From NCBI GenBank assembly GCA_035236585.1, contig CP141136.1:58297136-58361135 (forward strand): a stretch of DNA of 64,000 bases. The letters run 5' to 3'. Both the position numbers and the translations under genes were made by a program. Shown here in pieces: positions 47,926 through 60,555 of this stretch. Position 1 is the stretch's first letter. The number at the start of each line of letters is the position of its first letter. The notes under the pieces are model-generated. The model had not been told where the DNA came from and searched no databases. It saw only the letters and a list, made by a program, of their open reading frames with translations. This stretch comes from Warburgia ugandensis (lineage: Eukaryota; Streptophyta; Magnoliopsida; Canellales; Canellaceae).

Positions 47926-48800
47926 AAAATGTTGCGGCTGATTTATGCTAATAAATTGGGTCTTTATAATTGACTAGATACATGGTGAGATTATCAAGGC
48001 TAGAGCAGATCGTTAAGTGTTTGATGGGGCACTTCATAATAATGCCTCATACCATGCCCATGTAGATCATCAATTTCATGTCGCAGTTGTCTGTGCTTAT
48101 GTATTTTACATTTGATATTATATTAGTTGTACAAAGAGTACAAGGCATAGTTTAATATTGATATGTAAAACTACGGGTCAATGCTTAATATCCAGCACGC
48201 ATGAACTTAGTTCAACTCTCAATATGTAAATATTGTCCAAAATATTTCATGCATGAATTCAACTTAAATTATGGAATGTTTGTCAAATCCAAGATGACAT
48301 GTGTTCCTATTATTAAATAAATGTTTACAAGTGATCATCATTCTATATTTATGCATTAGACTATTACTCAGATTTCATTATTTGTATGTGTATTTAATAA
48401 TCAATGCTTAGCACGTGATGTACCTAAATCTTCTTCTCCTCCAAACATGCCATGTGCTTAATTTAATAGAATGTGCATGATCCTTAATCTAAACTTTTTC
48501 CACTTGCTTATAATTTATTGTGTGATACACCTAAACAAGATTTAAAATCTAATGTGTTCAACCTCTATCCAATGCCCATGTTCTTTTGTATCACTTGGTG
48601 CATAGTGCAGTTGGTATAATCCAATGCATCACACTCCAAGGATGGCTTGGTGCATCTCACATAAATCAAAGTTATATATATATATATATATATATATTAC
48701 TAAATCGTCAAATGTTTACTATAAGATCTACTGCAAGATGTGCTAATACTTAAACTAATGAATATTTTAAGTAAAAAATACGGTCTAACACTTAATGTTC
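47926..48800. other. Intergenic, nothing recognised
   Basis: AT-rich. (TA)n at 48675-48697. No gene was seen. Confidence 0.4.
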
Positions 48801-49042
48801 TAAATTAAACTATCCAAATTGAGAACAATCATGCTTATGATCAAATCTCGATCATCCAAAAAAATTTGCTCGTTTAAAACATTGGAGCTTGTAATTTTAA
48901 AACACAAAAAATTGAGATATAGTCTTGCATCACCTACCTCAATTTGTTTCGTCAGAAATTCTAGCAAGCTTGGTTCTTCTCTGGATCCGAAATTTTCTTT
49001 TCCTCCTTTTCTTCTTCTTCTTCTTCTTCTTCTTCTTCTTCT

Positions 49043-49126
<84 letters not shown>

Positions 49127-49732
49127 CTTTTTTCACCTCTCTAACCGTTCTTTCCATTTTTCTTTGTTTCCTTTATAGGTACTTTACTTGTAACAGCTTT
49201 CCCAATTGATTCCATATTTGTAGCTCTTCAAATCTTAATTGTGTATTTACTCTTGACCGTTGGATTATCTTTCAATAACTTCTCTATTGATCATATTCAT
49301 TTCATAACTCTTGGGTCACCATCCATCATTTTCATCCATTTTGTTCACATGGAAACCCTCCTTCACCATGTGGGTTTCCTTATCTGATTTGTCCACCTAT
49401 AAAATTTGTAATAATGAAATGATTAATTATTAAAATAGCACAAAACATGATTTTTCTCTTAAAAATTGTTGAGGTGACTTGAAGTCTAAACATCACCTTG
49501 ACAAACTGTACTTGGGACCGCTTAGCTATTCTTAGCTTAAGTTGTCAATCCTTATCAAATTAAAGTTTTATTATCACATTCTAATTACACACTATTTATT
49601 TAATGAATTATGATATGAAATATTGTTTAAGCATCATTTTAAATTATTTTTACACCATAGTAGTCAACAATTGACTTTAAAATTTTCATAAATTATAAAT
49701 ATAATATTTCTTTAAAAATGTGGGCCATTACA
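48801..49732 (+). other. Possible LTR 3' part ending ggccattaca
   Basis: Ends in an LTR-like ttaaaaatgtgggccattaca at 49712-49732, comparable to the end at 18855. The left boundary is arbitrary. It contains the CTT/CT tract. Confidence 0.25.
49009..49123. repeat. (CTT)n followed by (CT)n microsatellite
   Basis: About 12 CTT units, then about 38 CT units. It produces two spurious Leu/Ser and Phe/Ser reading frames. Confidence 0.97.
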
Positions 49733-49858
49733 AAGATCATGTGTAAAATACATGTATCTTTTATATTGAATATATCCTTAAGGTCCACCTACCTTTACTT
49801 TCAACAATCGATCTTCTCATTGATCTTGATCATCATATCCTTCATGTATCTGTCAAAT

Positions 49859-49882
49859 CATATATATATATATATATATATA
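49859..49882. repeat. (TA)n microsatellite
   Basis: About 12 TA units. Confidence 0.9.
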
Positions 49883-50224
49883 CAATCATTCCTCAACTCA
49901 TTTATACTTCCTAATTGTTCTTTTTATCATCCTTACATAGGATGATTTAGATATTTTTCCTTATATCATATTAATCAAGGTCTAATCTATTGATCTATAT
50001 TTAAATCTAACATTTATACTAATTTAAAAACATATATACTAATACAATATTATGTTTCTTATTATTCTTGATCATTTAAGATCTTCCTATGGATCTTATT
50101 TGACCTTTGATTATCTTAATTACCATTTTTATTAGGATTAGATAGTTTACTATCCTTTTATGATCTTATTATTATGCAACCAGTTAATGTCTTACTGTTT
50201 GAAGATAGTTTATTTCTTTCCTAA

Positions 50225-50480
50225 CACTAGACAACTCCTCCTTATTTCAAAATTGACTAAGGCTTACTAGTTAAAAGTTGCTCACAGAGTGGTTAATTCA
50301 ATCCTCATATAAGGAGGTATTTAGACCTCACAAACGTGGCTAGAAGGTGAGAGAAGAGCGAGGCTCTATTAGAGAACCCCCTTAACCACCATGTTCAACA
50401 TTTACTAGAGTGACCTTAGTTCAACCTTTTATAAGGTTCCTATGAGCTTGCATACCTTACGTTCCATTTCTACTTGATTT
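50225..50480 (-). mobile_element. LTR-retrotransposon leader, reverse, related to 53990-54260
   Basis: The reverse complement shares in order the blocks caagctcataggaacc, gtcactctag, tggtggttaaggg, taatagagcctcgctcttc, gaggtctaaatacctcctta and aactagtaagc with the forward leader at 53990-54260. It is thus an inverted relative of that element's post-LTR leader. Confidence 0.6.
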
Positions 50481-51020
50481 TAACTTATGTCCATGAACAT
50501 AAATAATGTCATTCATGGATGTTTATTATTCTCCTACATTGGGCCAAGGAAATGATATTCTTTACATTGTCCTACTAACTATAGCCCTTACTATCATTAA
50601 GTCCATGTCCTTATTCATTGTAAATGTTCATCAATATCTATTTTCATTTAATTACATTTTCCATGTAATTTACATAACATGAACATTAAAGCGTAAATAA
50701 ATTTAACAATTAAAATTTTTAAGCAATTAAAAGAACATTTACAATAGAATATAATATAACTCACATGCTCATTTGAATATATCATCTTTGTCCATTTTGA
50801 TCCAATGATCATATTTTGATTTTTATTCATTTTTCATCCCATTAAGGGTTTAGATGTTGATCTTTCATTTTTATTCAAATCTATCACATTCTTGTAATGT
50901 GATATCATTACTAGATCATTGACGCATCTCATCATACGATCTGATCTTTCTTGATCCAACCAATCAAGAAGATCTTAAGTCATTTTATCAAAATTAAGGG
51001 CATAAATCTCGATATAGCCC

Positions 51021-51510
51021 AAATTTACGTTTTATTCACTATAAATTTTTGTAAATCACAAAAAATGGTACAATTCCCAAGATCAATCAAATCTGACATG
51101 ATCAGACCATAGAATTCTAATCCATTAGTGACATAATGATGTGATAACTTGAATAAATGTATTGGATGTAACTGATTTGGAAGATCTTAAGATCTTGACT
51201 ATTAAAAGTAATAAAATCCTTGAAAATAGATAATAATCTCCTTGATCAAATTGATCAAGGATGTAACTGATTCATAGTTTCTGATCAAGGAGATTATTAT
51301 GTATTTTTAAGGATTTTATTACTTTTAATGGTCAAGATCTTAAGATCTTCCAAATCAGTTACATCTAATGCATTTATTCAAGTTATAACATCATTATGTC
51401 ACTAATGGATCAAAATTCTAAGGTCTGATCATGTCAGATTTGACTGATCTTGGGAATTAGTACCACTTTTTGTGATTTATAAAAATTTATAGTGAATAAA
51501 ATGTAAATTT
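51021..51510. repeat. Large near-perfect inverted repeat (228-bp arms, 33-bp loop)
   Basis: Arms 51021-51248 and 51282-51510 are reverse complements with only about 15 differences by eye. They contain matching blocks such as atctgacatgatcagacc, cattagtgacataatgatg and aagatcttaagatcttga. The loop aattgatcaag... repeats part of the arm end. No ORF, no obvious target-site duplication and no transposase. See findings. Confidence 0.9.
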
Positions 51511-52381
51511 TATGTTTTCATTAGATTCTACACTTTACCAAAAATCTAGAGCTTCTTTCCGATCTTGATTTGGGGTTAAAACAAGCTCTGAATTGAAGTT
51601 TTAAGCTTCAGATCTATTTTGATAGTCCAGATTTGATCTGGACTTGTAAGAACGTGACAAAACGAGGCAGCATGCTTCACCATAACCGGGAAGTGGCACA
51701 CATCGCCATCCTTCGTGACTGCACACTTGATGCTCCGCACATGTGAGCATGGGCGAAGGCCTGCCCAGGTTGAGTGTTGTTTTGCGCAACTCCCTAGGTG
51801 CGTCCTAGAGTCAAATCTCCAGAGATTTGTTAAGACTGTCTAATTTGGACTGTTAGATCAATGTTTCCCCTGATCTCCCAAATTTGGATGAGCCTTCTTA
51901 TGAGATTTCATACCCAGGGGTTTTTGGACCATAAGAATCCATCCAACGGCTCAAAATCTCCCAAAAAAATTACATTTTATAGGTGTTTTTCATCTGGTTC
52001 ACCGATACTAGATTCATTGAAAAAAGCCAGTCTGGTGATCTCTATGCATGGAAGACTGTCGGAAAAGATATAGGGGAATGAGGGGCACCTACTTGTAATG
52101 TTCAGAATCGAAGAATATCTCCGAAAAATAATTTCTACCAAAGTTACTATTTTCGGTGATTTTCTCGGTGAATACACCTCTGATCAATTTGAAATCTTAA
52201 AGCTTTTGAAGATGCAGATGATCCGAATAATATTAACGGTTAAGATCTTCTTACAACGGTAATTGAAAAAAGTACCTAGGGTGAAACCCTAGGTCCGTCA
52301 GGGACGACGCATCTATGGAATGCACCCAATAGATCTGGGGGAATATTCCCCTCTGGTGTGTTTGCAAACGCGCTCTGCGGC

Positions 52382-52387
52382 TATAAA
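52382..52387 (+). promoter_or_regulatory. TATA box of a probable LTR promoter
   Basis: TATAAA in ggctataaagggaggaggag, followed by a purine-rich stretch to about 52470. It lies about 0.9 kb upstream of the primer-binding site at 53327, where an LTR promoter would be expected. Confidence 0.4.
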
Positions 52388-52945
52388 GGGAGGAGGAGAG
52401 AGAAGAAAGAAAAAGAAAGAGGAGGAGGAGGAGGAGGAGAAAGAGGAGTAAAGAGAGAGGGAGAGGGAGAGAGTGGAAGCTTGGAACTTTCGTGTGAATG
52501 TTAGGGGAGGTATTTATAGGCTTTTTTTCATTATTTTAATTAAATTCTTAATTATTTTTATTTTAAATTATTTTTCAACCTTTCTTATTTAATTCAAAAG
52601 AGATTCCTCATCATGTTTATTCTTCATCATTTTTTTTTCGTAAACTGGTTGTCCACCAGCTCACCTAACTTTTTTGGACCCCACACAAAAAGTGAAATGA
52701 CCATTTTACCCCTATGGGTAAACGTAAATTTATAAAATTAAGAAAAATAGAAATTTTTCACCTGAGCTCAGATTTCAGAGTGCTTACAGTAATTCTGATC
52801 GATTTCCCAAGTATGATTCCAAATATCTATGTTTCAAGACTTGATTCTTTTTCTAAAAATTAATATTATATTAAATATAATATTTCACCTCGATTTTTGT
52901 AAAAATTCTAAATATTTCCAAATTTTTTGAGGTTTTCACAGTTCA

Positions 52946-53317
52946 ATTCTTAGCAAAATAAATAAAAATCTTTCTATGTCCTAAGTTGTAATGACATATG
53001 TGTCCCTGTTCTATTCGAGTTTTGCTTTATCTATATTCTGATTATCTAAAGACAATGCTCTCCATGGATAGTGTATTTTAGAGATATTTAATTAGTTTTA
53101 GTTTCTATTTTCTGGAGTTGAAAATTCTGTGATTTGCATCATTTCAATAAACTAGAATCTTTATTTTACTGTTATTTTAATTATGTTATTTTCTTTAATT
53201 TTTTTAGAATTAAATTTTATTTAAACTCCTTATTTTTAAAGTGAGTCCCTTTGGGATCGACCCGTACTTGCATAACTATACTACAATAACTTATGCACTT
53301 TGTGGTTAAACACATCA
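52946..53317 (+). mobile_element. 3' part of the 5' LTR (U5) of a Ty3/gypsy-like element
   Basis: About 370 bases closely match the end of the LTR at 60187-60550 (cttagcaaaataaata, ccctgttctattcgagtttt, gggatcgacccgtacttgca, cacatca). The LTR sequence upstream of about 52946 does not match the other LTR, so the 5' LTR start cannot be placed. Confidence 0.75.
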
Positions 53318-53326
53318 ACAAGTTTT

Positions 53327-53344
53327 TGGCACCCTTGCTAGTGA
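53327..53344 (+). other. Primer-binding site, Athila/Tat type
   Basis: tggcacccttgctagtga, ten bases after the LTR end. It resembles the tRNA-Asp-complementary site of Athila/Tat elements (TGGCGCCGTTGCCGGGGA) at 13 of 18 positions. Confidence 0.55.
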
Positions 53345-54494
53345 CCTACATTGGAGTTTTTATAAAATTTAATTAAAAATCTAAAAAAATATATAAAGAA
53401 ATTAGGAATTGCATTTTTTTTTTTGCATTTTAGACATCTTTAGGTATGTTTTTTTAGTACATAACCACTTTATTTTCTGAATTTGGTACTAATTGCTATC
53501 TTTCTTTTTCAGGAAATTGGAAAGTGGAGCATCATCAATGAAATAGATTTTCCTTGCCTTCTTAGATTAGGAGGCCCCTTTGTAATTTGCAATTTCAATT
53601 TCAATTTTAAAGGGTTGTATAATACAGGGCAAGTGTGGGATAAGTTGGCCCACACTTGATCTTCATCAAAAATCTCCCTGTAAGTTTTCTCACGTTTTTT
53701 AGATTAGGGTTTGCATTTAGGGTAATTTTGTATTGGTTGGTAGTTTAATTGCATATAGAAAGCATACTTTATATTTGTTGCATTTTAGGGTTTGCATTAG
53801 TCTATTACTTTTAATTGCATCTTAGGACACGTCTAATGATTTAAGGTGATTTATATGCTAATCGAATTACCATGGAGTGTGAAAATTAATTAGTAAGGGC
53901 ACCCGACCCCACAAGATCAAGGGTAGATTTCATCACCACTCCTTAGCCCACCTTGAATAATCACCTCAAGCACATAACCCCACCATTCATATTAATTTAA
54001 AATCAATTAAAAAGAGACCTATAGGGTCATTACATGCTCGTAGGACCCTCTTAATAGGACATGATATTATTGTCACTCCAGTGGCTTTTGAGCACTGTGG
54101 TTATTAAGGGTTATTTAATAGAGCCTTGCTCTTCCCCCACCTCCTGTTGATGCTTATTGAGGTCTAAACGCCTCCTTACACAAGGATTGTATTGACCATT
54201 TTGGGTAGAACCTAACTAGTAAGCAGTAGTCAACTCCTAAAGAGAGGATGAGCGTTAAATTAGGCTAATTAAAAGCATTGACCCCACAAAAAATCAAGAA
54301 AATCAAAGTATCTATTCTTGTTAGCCTTAAGGCATTGCTTGATTATGTCCTTAATTGTGCATCATTCTAGGCATTTAGGTTGCATCATTTAGGATAGTTC
54401 TTTTCTAAAAACAAAAGAAGAAAAAAAGAAAATAAAATAAAAGGAGAAGTACTCATTCATTTTATACAATGATTTATTTTGTTGTATATAATGA

Positions 54495-55432
54495 TTGATT
54501 ACAATGGCTTATCAAGAAGGAGATAAGTACAGGATGACTTGTACAAGGGATAGGTTATTTGCCTCAAAGCAAGATACTGAGTCATATTCAGAACCTCAAT
54601 ACAACAATTACTATGCTTATCCTGAACCACAATATTCCAATTCTACTTGGCCATATGGTTCTGCATATAATGATTATTATCAGGAACCAATGGATGCACC
54701 TCATGCATTCACTAAACTTGGCAACAATTACTATCCTGAGACAAATTACCAAGATTATAATAGATAGGCTAGGCATCATGAACAATCATGGTCTTAGGAT
54801 TATCAATCATCTTAAGAAGAACTAGCATGGTCGTACGCTAACCAACCCTACCAAGATTATCACGAAAATTAGGGACAATAACATAGTAGTATGTGCCTTT
54901 CGAGTCAATGCCTTAATCACAAAAGGAAGACACATTCAACGATCGACTAAACAAGTTCATGAAGGGATGGGTCGATTACATGCTGCATTGATGAAAAGGT
55001 TTAGAGAATTTGAACCAAACGAGAAGAAGGATGAACCATCTATTAATGATGATAGGATATAAAATTCATGTGATCATTCTGAAATACAAAGTCTCCTACC
55101 ATCCACAGAAACCTCCAATACAGATATACTCGAGGTGGATCTGAGTCATTGTTATGATTCTAATGAAGAGACATCCATTGAGGAAGATGATGGATTAATA
55201 GAAACCTCCAACCCAGAACCACTCAATTCATGTCCTACTTATTTTTACAAAATTAATGAAGGAACATTGTTTAAAGAGGTAAAGAAATTGATGGAGATTG
55301 TGCCACCACTGAACTCTCCTCAATGGCAAGACAGAGTAGAACCCTTTACAGAGCCTGAATTCAAATTAAGCCTCGTAATATTGAAGACGTACCTAATTGG
55401 GACCTATAGACCTTATTTGCACAACCATTAGA
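54495..55432 (+). pseudogene. Gag-like ORF remnant
   Basis: Starts MITMAYQEGDKYRMTC and continues through a Tyr/Asn/Pro-rich part (PQYNNYYAYPEPQYS) typical of N-terminal regions of plant Athila/Tat gag proteins, then a stop at 54766. Further frames carry MGRLHAALMKRFREFEPNEK and an acidic segment SNEETSIEEDDGLIETSNPE, ending at 55432. No zinc knuckle was seen. The assignment rests on position and composition, not on a conserved motif. Confidence 0.4.
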
Positions 55433-55938
55433 CAAGAAATTAGGCTCACCTGAAATCTTACATGTGCTAATAGAATAAGAAGAGAAAGAGTTCAATGATG
55501 TACTAGTCCTACATCAACCAACTCTAGGGTACACATTAGAAAATAATCAGGGTTTAAGCAAAACCATGTTCCCTCCTCTATTAATACAAGAACAACCTTT
55601 TTAGGAAGGACAGAGTTAGATTATACTCCAATTTTAGGACAATGTAAGGAAAATAAAGGAGAAAAATGGAATACAATGGTCATTATTATCCTTAATTTTG
55701 GTCAAGAAAAGGACCATCAACTTCCATACAGTTCAATATAATTTAACTTCGCAGTAGTTCACATTATTATAGAGATTCCACCACCTAAATTTTCAAGGTG
55801 GAGGAAATATACTGATTACCGCAAAATTGTGAAGATGGAAGATCGTCAGAGTGGTCCCACTCAATTTACATTCGTGGTAGTCCATTGTATCATAATGTTA
55901 CCATCACCTAAAATTTTAGGGTGGATGAAATATATAGA

Positions 55939-56533
55939 TGTAACACCCCAGGGTTCCAACAGTCATAATATTATTCGCTTTGGGGCGCCCATATACCCAT
56001 CATGGTTTTGTTCTTCCCTAGTTTCTTAAGGAAAACGCGTTGTGATCGTTAGAGTTTCCTGAACTCTTGTAAACAGCCCAGTTTCCTCTCCCCAGGCAAT
56101 GTGGAACTAACTCTCTCTCCCTCACCCCAGCCCAGAAGCCTGTCAGCCTTCTCTTGGCCCTCCTTTATCCGCCTAGGGTTTCACATCTTCCTCCCTTAGG
56201 GAACACGCGTCCCCGCATGATAGCCACGACCAGGCGCCCGCGTGCAGCTAGCCACCACACCACGAGGGGAACTGGCTCTGATACCATTTGTAACACCCCG
56301 GGGTTCCAACAGTCACAATATTGTCTGCTTTGGGGCGCCCATACAGCCCTCACGTTTTGTTCTTCCCCAGTTTCCTAGGGAAAACACATTGTGACCGTTA
56401 GAGTTTCTTGAACTCGTATAAACATCCCAATTTCCTCTCCCAGGCAATGTGGGACTAACTCTCTGTCCCTCACCCCAGCCTAGAAGCCTGCCAACCTTCT
56501 CTTGGCCTATCCTCATCTACCCAAGGTTTCACA
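55939..56533 (-). mobile_element. TRIM retrotransposon, reverse, inside the LTR element
   Basis: Two ~246-bp LTRs (55939-56185 and 56289-56533) flank a 103-bp internal region. A perfect 5-bp target duplication ataga lies at 55934-55938 and 56534-56538. On the reverse strand each LTR starts TGTGAAACC and ends GGTGTTACA. The internal region starts next to a primer-binding site TGGTATCAGAGCCAG (complement of 56272-56286), which pairs with initiator tRNA-Met, and ends in a purine run aagggaggaaga. No coding capacity. Confidence 0.94.
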
Positions 56534-58377
56534 ATAGACTGCTACGAGATTTTGAAGTGGCATGAGAAATCTTGCCATTTTATTATTAACATTAAGAAAA
56601 CTCAATACCAATTGGGTCTAGAATAGGATACATTAGGATATGTCTGGCTGAAGACGTTAAACTTAGCGCTCACTGAGAGACAACCTAGAGTTTTTCCTTT
56701 TTGTTGTTTTTTGCATCACCCATATTCATTTTAGATCCTACTTTTTAAACATTGAGGATAATGTTTCTTTCAGGTTGGAGGGTGTAGAATTCTAGCAAAT
56801 TATAGTTTTTTTTTTAGGTTTTTAGGTGATTTTCTTGTTTAAACACCTCGCCCCCCTAAAAAAAAAAAAAGAAAGAGAAAGGGTGATAATTTTTTGAAAT
56901 ATTTTAGATTAATTCCTACACTATGATGAGAATTGGATTTTCTAAAATATAATCAAGATAACTTAGCCTATTAATGGAATTGAACATGATTAATCCATCA
57001 TTTTACTCATGTTCTAAAGTATTCTATGAAAGCAAAATTTCATATTACATCTATACACGCAGTTGCATATAGATAGCCTAGATTGATAAGTAACTATAAC
57101 TTAGAGATCCTTAAGAAATTTAGTGGAGACCTATAACCTAAGTGAGATTTAGAGTTATTCATTCTTTTTGAGAGGTTATAAATATTCCTAATTTTCTTCA
57201 GCGTGCTTAAAGAAAATTGATCTCATCAATTGTCAATTTTGGCTAATTACCTGAATAAATAGAGTATTATCTTTAATTCTAAAAGTTCATTAAATCTGAT
57301 AGATTATTGGAAACCTAGAAAATAATTTAAGCCATTCTTGTTGTAACCTAGAGACATAAAGCCTACCCATAACGTATTTTTACCACTAGTTAGCCAATTT
57401 GAGCCTTTTATTAAGCCTTTTCTTTTGTCACCCAAATTTAACCTTCACCCCTATTAACCTAGTATAATTTATCCATTACCCTTTTTCTGTGAAAAATAAG
57501 TTAAAGATGAATGAAGATATACTTTTTAATTGCAATGAAAGTAAAAAAGTGAATATTAAGAAAAGAAAGGTTCTTCAAAGAGATTTAAAAGTGTGAAATA
57601 AAAGAAAAGTGTTAAAAAAAAGTTTGAAGAATGTAAAGAAAAATGGAAAAAGAAATATTCACTTCAGCAAAGGAAAGAAGAGTTGTCAACTTTAGTAGAA
57701 GACCTCCACTTATTTTTTTTGAAGAAACTTTGAATACCCTTATACCCTTTCTTTGGTACCCTGTCCTAAACCTATGTTTTATCCTAATTAAAGACCTATT
57801 GATTCTATGAGAAATATAGTCTTGACGAGGAAATGAATGAATAGGATCTAAAAGAGTGGTATTTCTAAATATTCAAAGGTAATGGCATCCATTCTAAAGG
57901 GATCAACAATTAAATTCCTTAGTAACTCATGTTCTTCATGAGTAAATGTGAGATAAATTTGATTTTGTTCACTCTGCTTACATATTTAAAAGAGAGATAT
58001 TATTTGAACCCTCTATCTAGGAGATTTTATTTTTGAGCGTATGTCTATTAGTGAGGATTGAGGTCAAAACATATTTCAGATGGAGTTCAAAAGTTAGAAG
58101 TCTACTTAGATATAAAGATTATACTATATTTATACTATATAGACACACACACACACACTCACTCTGAGATCTGAGCTCAAATGGAATGTTTTTAGCATAT
58201 AGGTAGGGTTTCAAATTCTTTAGTCATTTTTATTAGTTTGCTAAATTTAATAAATTTATTGAAGATAATTCTCTGAGAAACAAGTGGAATTGACTTGAAA
58301 AATAATTTTTTTTGAAATTATGTGATTTGACTTTTTGCATCTTTTGCTTGGGACTAGCAAAATGCTGGTTGGGGGTG
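56534..58377. other. 3' untranslated part of the LARD-like element
   Basis: No ORF of interest. It contains the conserved ctgaagacgttaaacttagc motif (about 56650-56670), an (A)n run near 56859, and (AC)n at 58143-58158. The polypurine tract is at the end. Confidence 0.55.
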
Positions 58378-58880
58378 TGTTAAGTGTTCAATTTTGGTCA
58401 AAATATCCCTAATTTAGTATTCCATTAGAGCATATAGGCCATCAATTTCAAGATTTTACATAAAATATTTTATTTTAGCTCTAATTAGTCATCCAACCAT
58501 TGAATTGCAAAATTTAACGGTCAAATAATTATCAGAGCTAATCATAAGAATAATGAATGATTTAGATGATTCTAATTGGGTCCTGTGTATTGCAGATTAA
58601 TCAATTCGAGCATGAATGATCCAAATCAAATCAAGGGGATTAGATCAAGATGAAGAAGTTTCTTGGAAAGTGAGGAATTTGAAGAATGGAGGAGTTTTGC
58701 AGAGTTTTGGCAAGTTGGGCTACTAGTGGATCCCATTTGCTCATTCCTCTCTCTCTCTCTCTCTCTCTGGCTAGCTGACTCTCCCCCTCGCCGCTCTTTC
58801 CCTCACTCCCTCTTTCCTTCCTTCTTCCCTCTCCACGCCACTCCCAACCCCCTTCTCTCCCAATCTCTCTCTCGGTCCTC

Positions 58881-58987
<107 letters not shown>

Positions 58988-59080
58988 GCTCTACCACCCA
59001 GGCTCCCTTCTGCTCATTCCACTCGACACCAACACCAAACTCAATTCTCCTCCATCTTTCTACGCACCAGTCAGTCGCAC

Positions 59081-59535
<455 letters not shown>

Positions 59536-60555
59536 TTACCCTATTCTCCTTCCCTGTTAGCTAGCCAACCATACCCACCATCTCTCACCGTTTCTGCCCA
59601 AGCTCCCACCTCTACTGCTTCTATTCTCCGGCCACCACTGCCCAAGCCACACTAGACTTCCCAGCAATCCCCATCTCTTCCATAACTACCAGCAATCACC
59701 AGTCTACTCCCAACTACCAGAACCCAAAGCGAGTTTTTTTTTTTTTTCTCGTCTGTTCTCCATCTTTGGCACCGCCTAGCGTCTGTGATCTCATCTCGAC
59801 GTCGTCATATTCTACCTAGAGCTCCCAACATTGCTCCTCCCAAAACCCGACGCCAACTGATCCCACTATGCACTCACATCCTTCCCTATCTCCGGCTCTC
59901 TCTGACACGCTCTGGCTTCTTCTTCGCCATAGGAGAAAACCCAAATCGAGTTTTCACCTAATTCCTCATCTTTCCTTCATTTTTCCTTCTTCCCCTCTTC
60001 CCACCTTCTCCGGCTTGGACGGCTCAGAGGAAGAAAACCCATATCGGGTTTCCTACCTTCTCTTCTCCCCTCCTTTCTTCTGTTCTTCCTCCTTCTTCCC
60101 ATCTCTAGCAATCTTCTCTTTTCTGGCTTCCCTCCTCAATCATCAGGTTTTTACCAGAATTTCAAAAAAATTCCAGTTTGGTCCTTAGCAAAATAAATAG
60201 AACTCCTTTTGTGTCCTAAATTATAATGACATCTATGTCCCTGTTCTATTCGAGTTTTACTTTATCCATATTCTGATTATCCAGGGACAGTGCTCTCCAT
60301 AATAGTGTAATTCATAGATGTTTAATTAGTTTCATTTTCTGTTTTCTGGACTTGAAAATTCTGTGATTTGCATCATTTCAATAAATCTAAATCTTTATTT
60401 TACTGTTATTTTAATGATGTTATTTTCTTTAATTTTTATAGAATTAAATTTTATTTAAACTCCTTATTTTTAAAGATAGTCCCTATGGGATCGACCCGTA
60501 CTTACATAGCTATACTACAATTGCCCGTGCACTTGCTGTTACACACATCAACAAT

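Larger units (their letters stand above)
53345..58377 (+). mobile_element. Internal region of a non-autonomous LTR element (LARD-like)
   Basis: Between the LTRs there is a long untranslated leader, a gag-like stretch (54495-55432), a nested TRIM (55939-56533), and a 3' untranslated part. The latter has tctggctgaagacgttaaac and ttagcgctcactgagagac, a motif typical before the 3' LTR of plant Tat/Athila-like elements. The region ends in a polypurine-like gttgggggtg at 58368-58377. No protease, reverse transcriptase, RNase H or integrase was found on either strand, so mobility would have depended on a relative. Confidence 0.65.

Noticed and set aside
56154..56516. ORFs of 62-74 codons in both strands
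   Set aside because: They fall inside the TRIM, which is non-coding. Similar frames recur at 62754-63002 only because the element is repeated.
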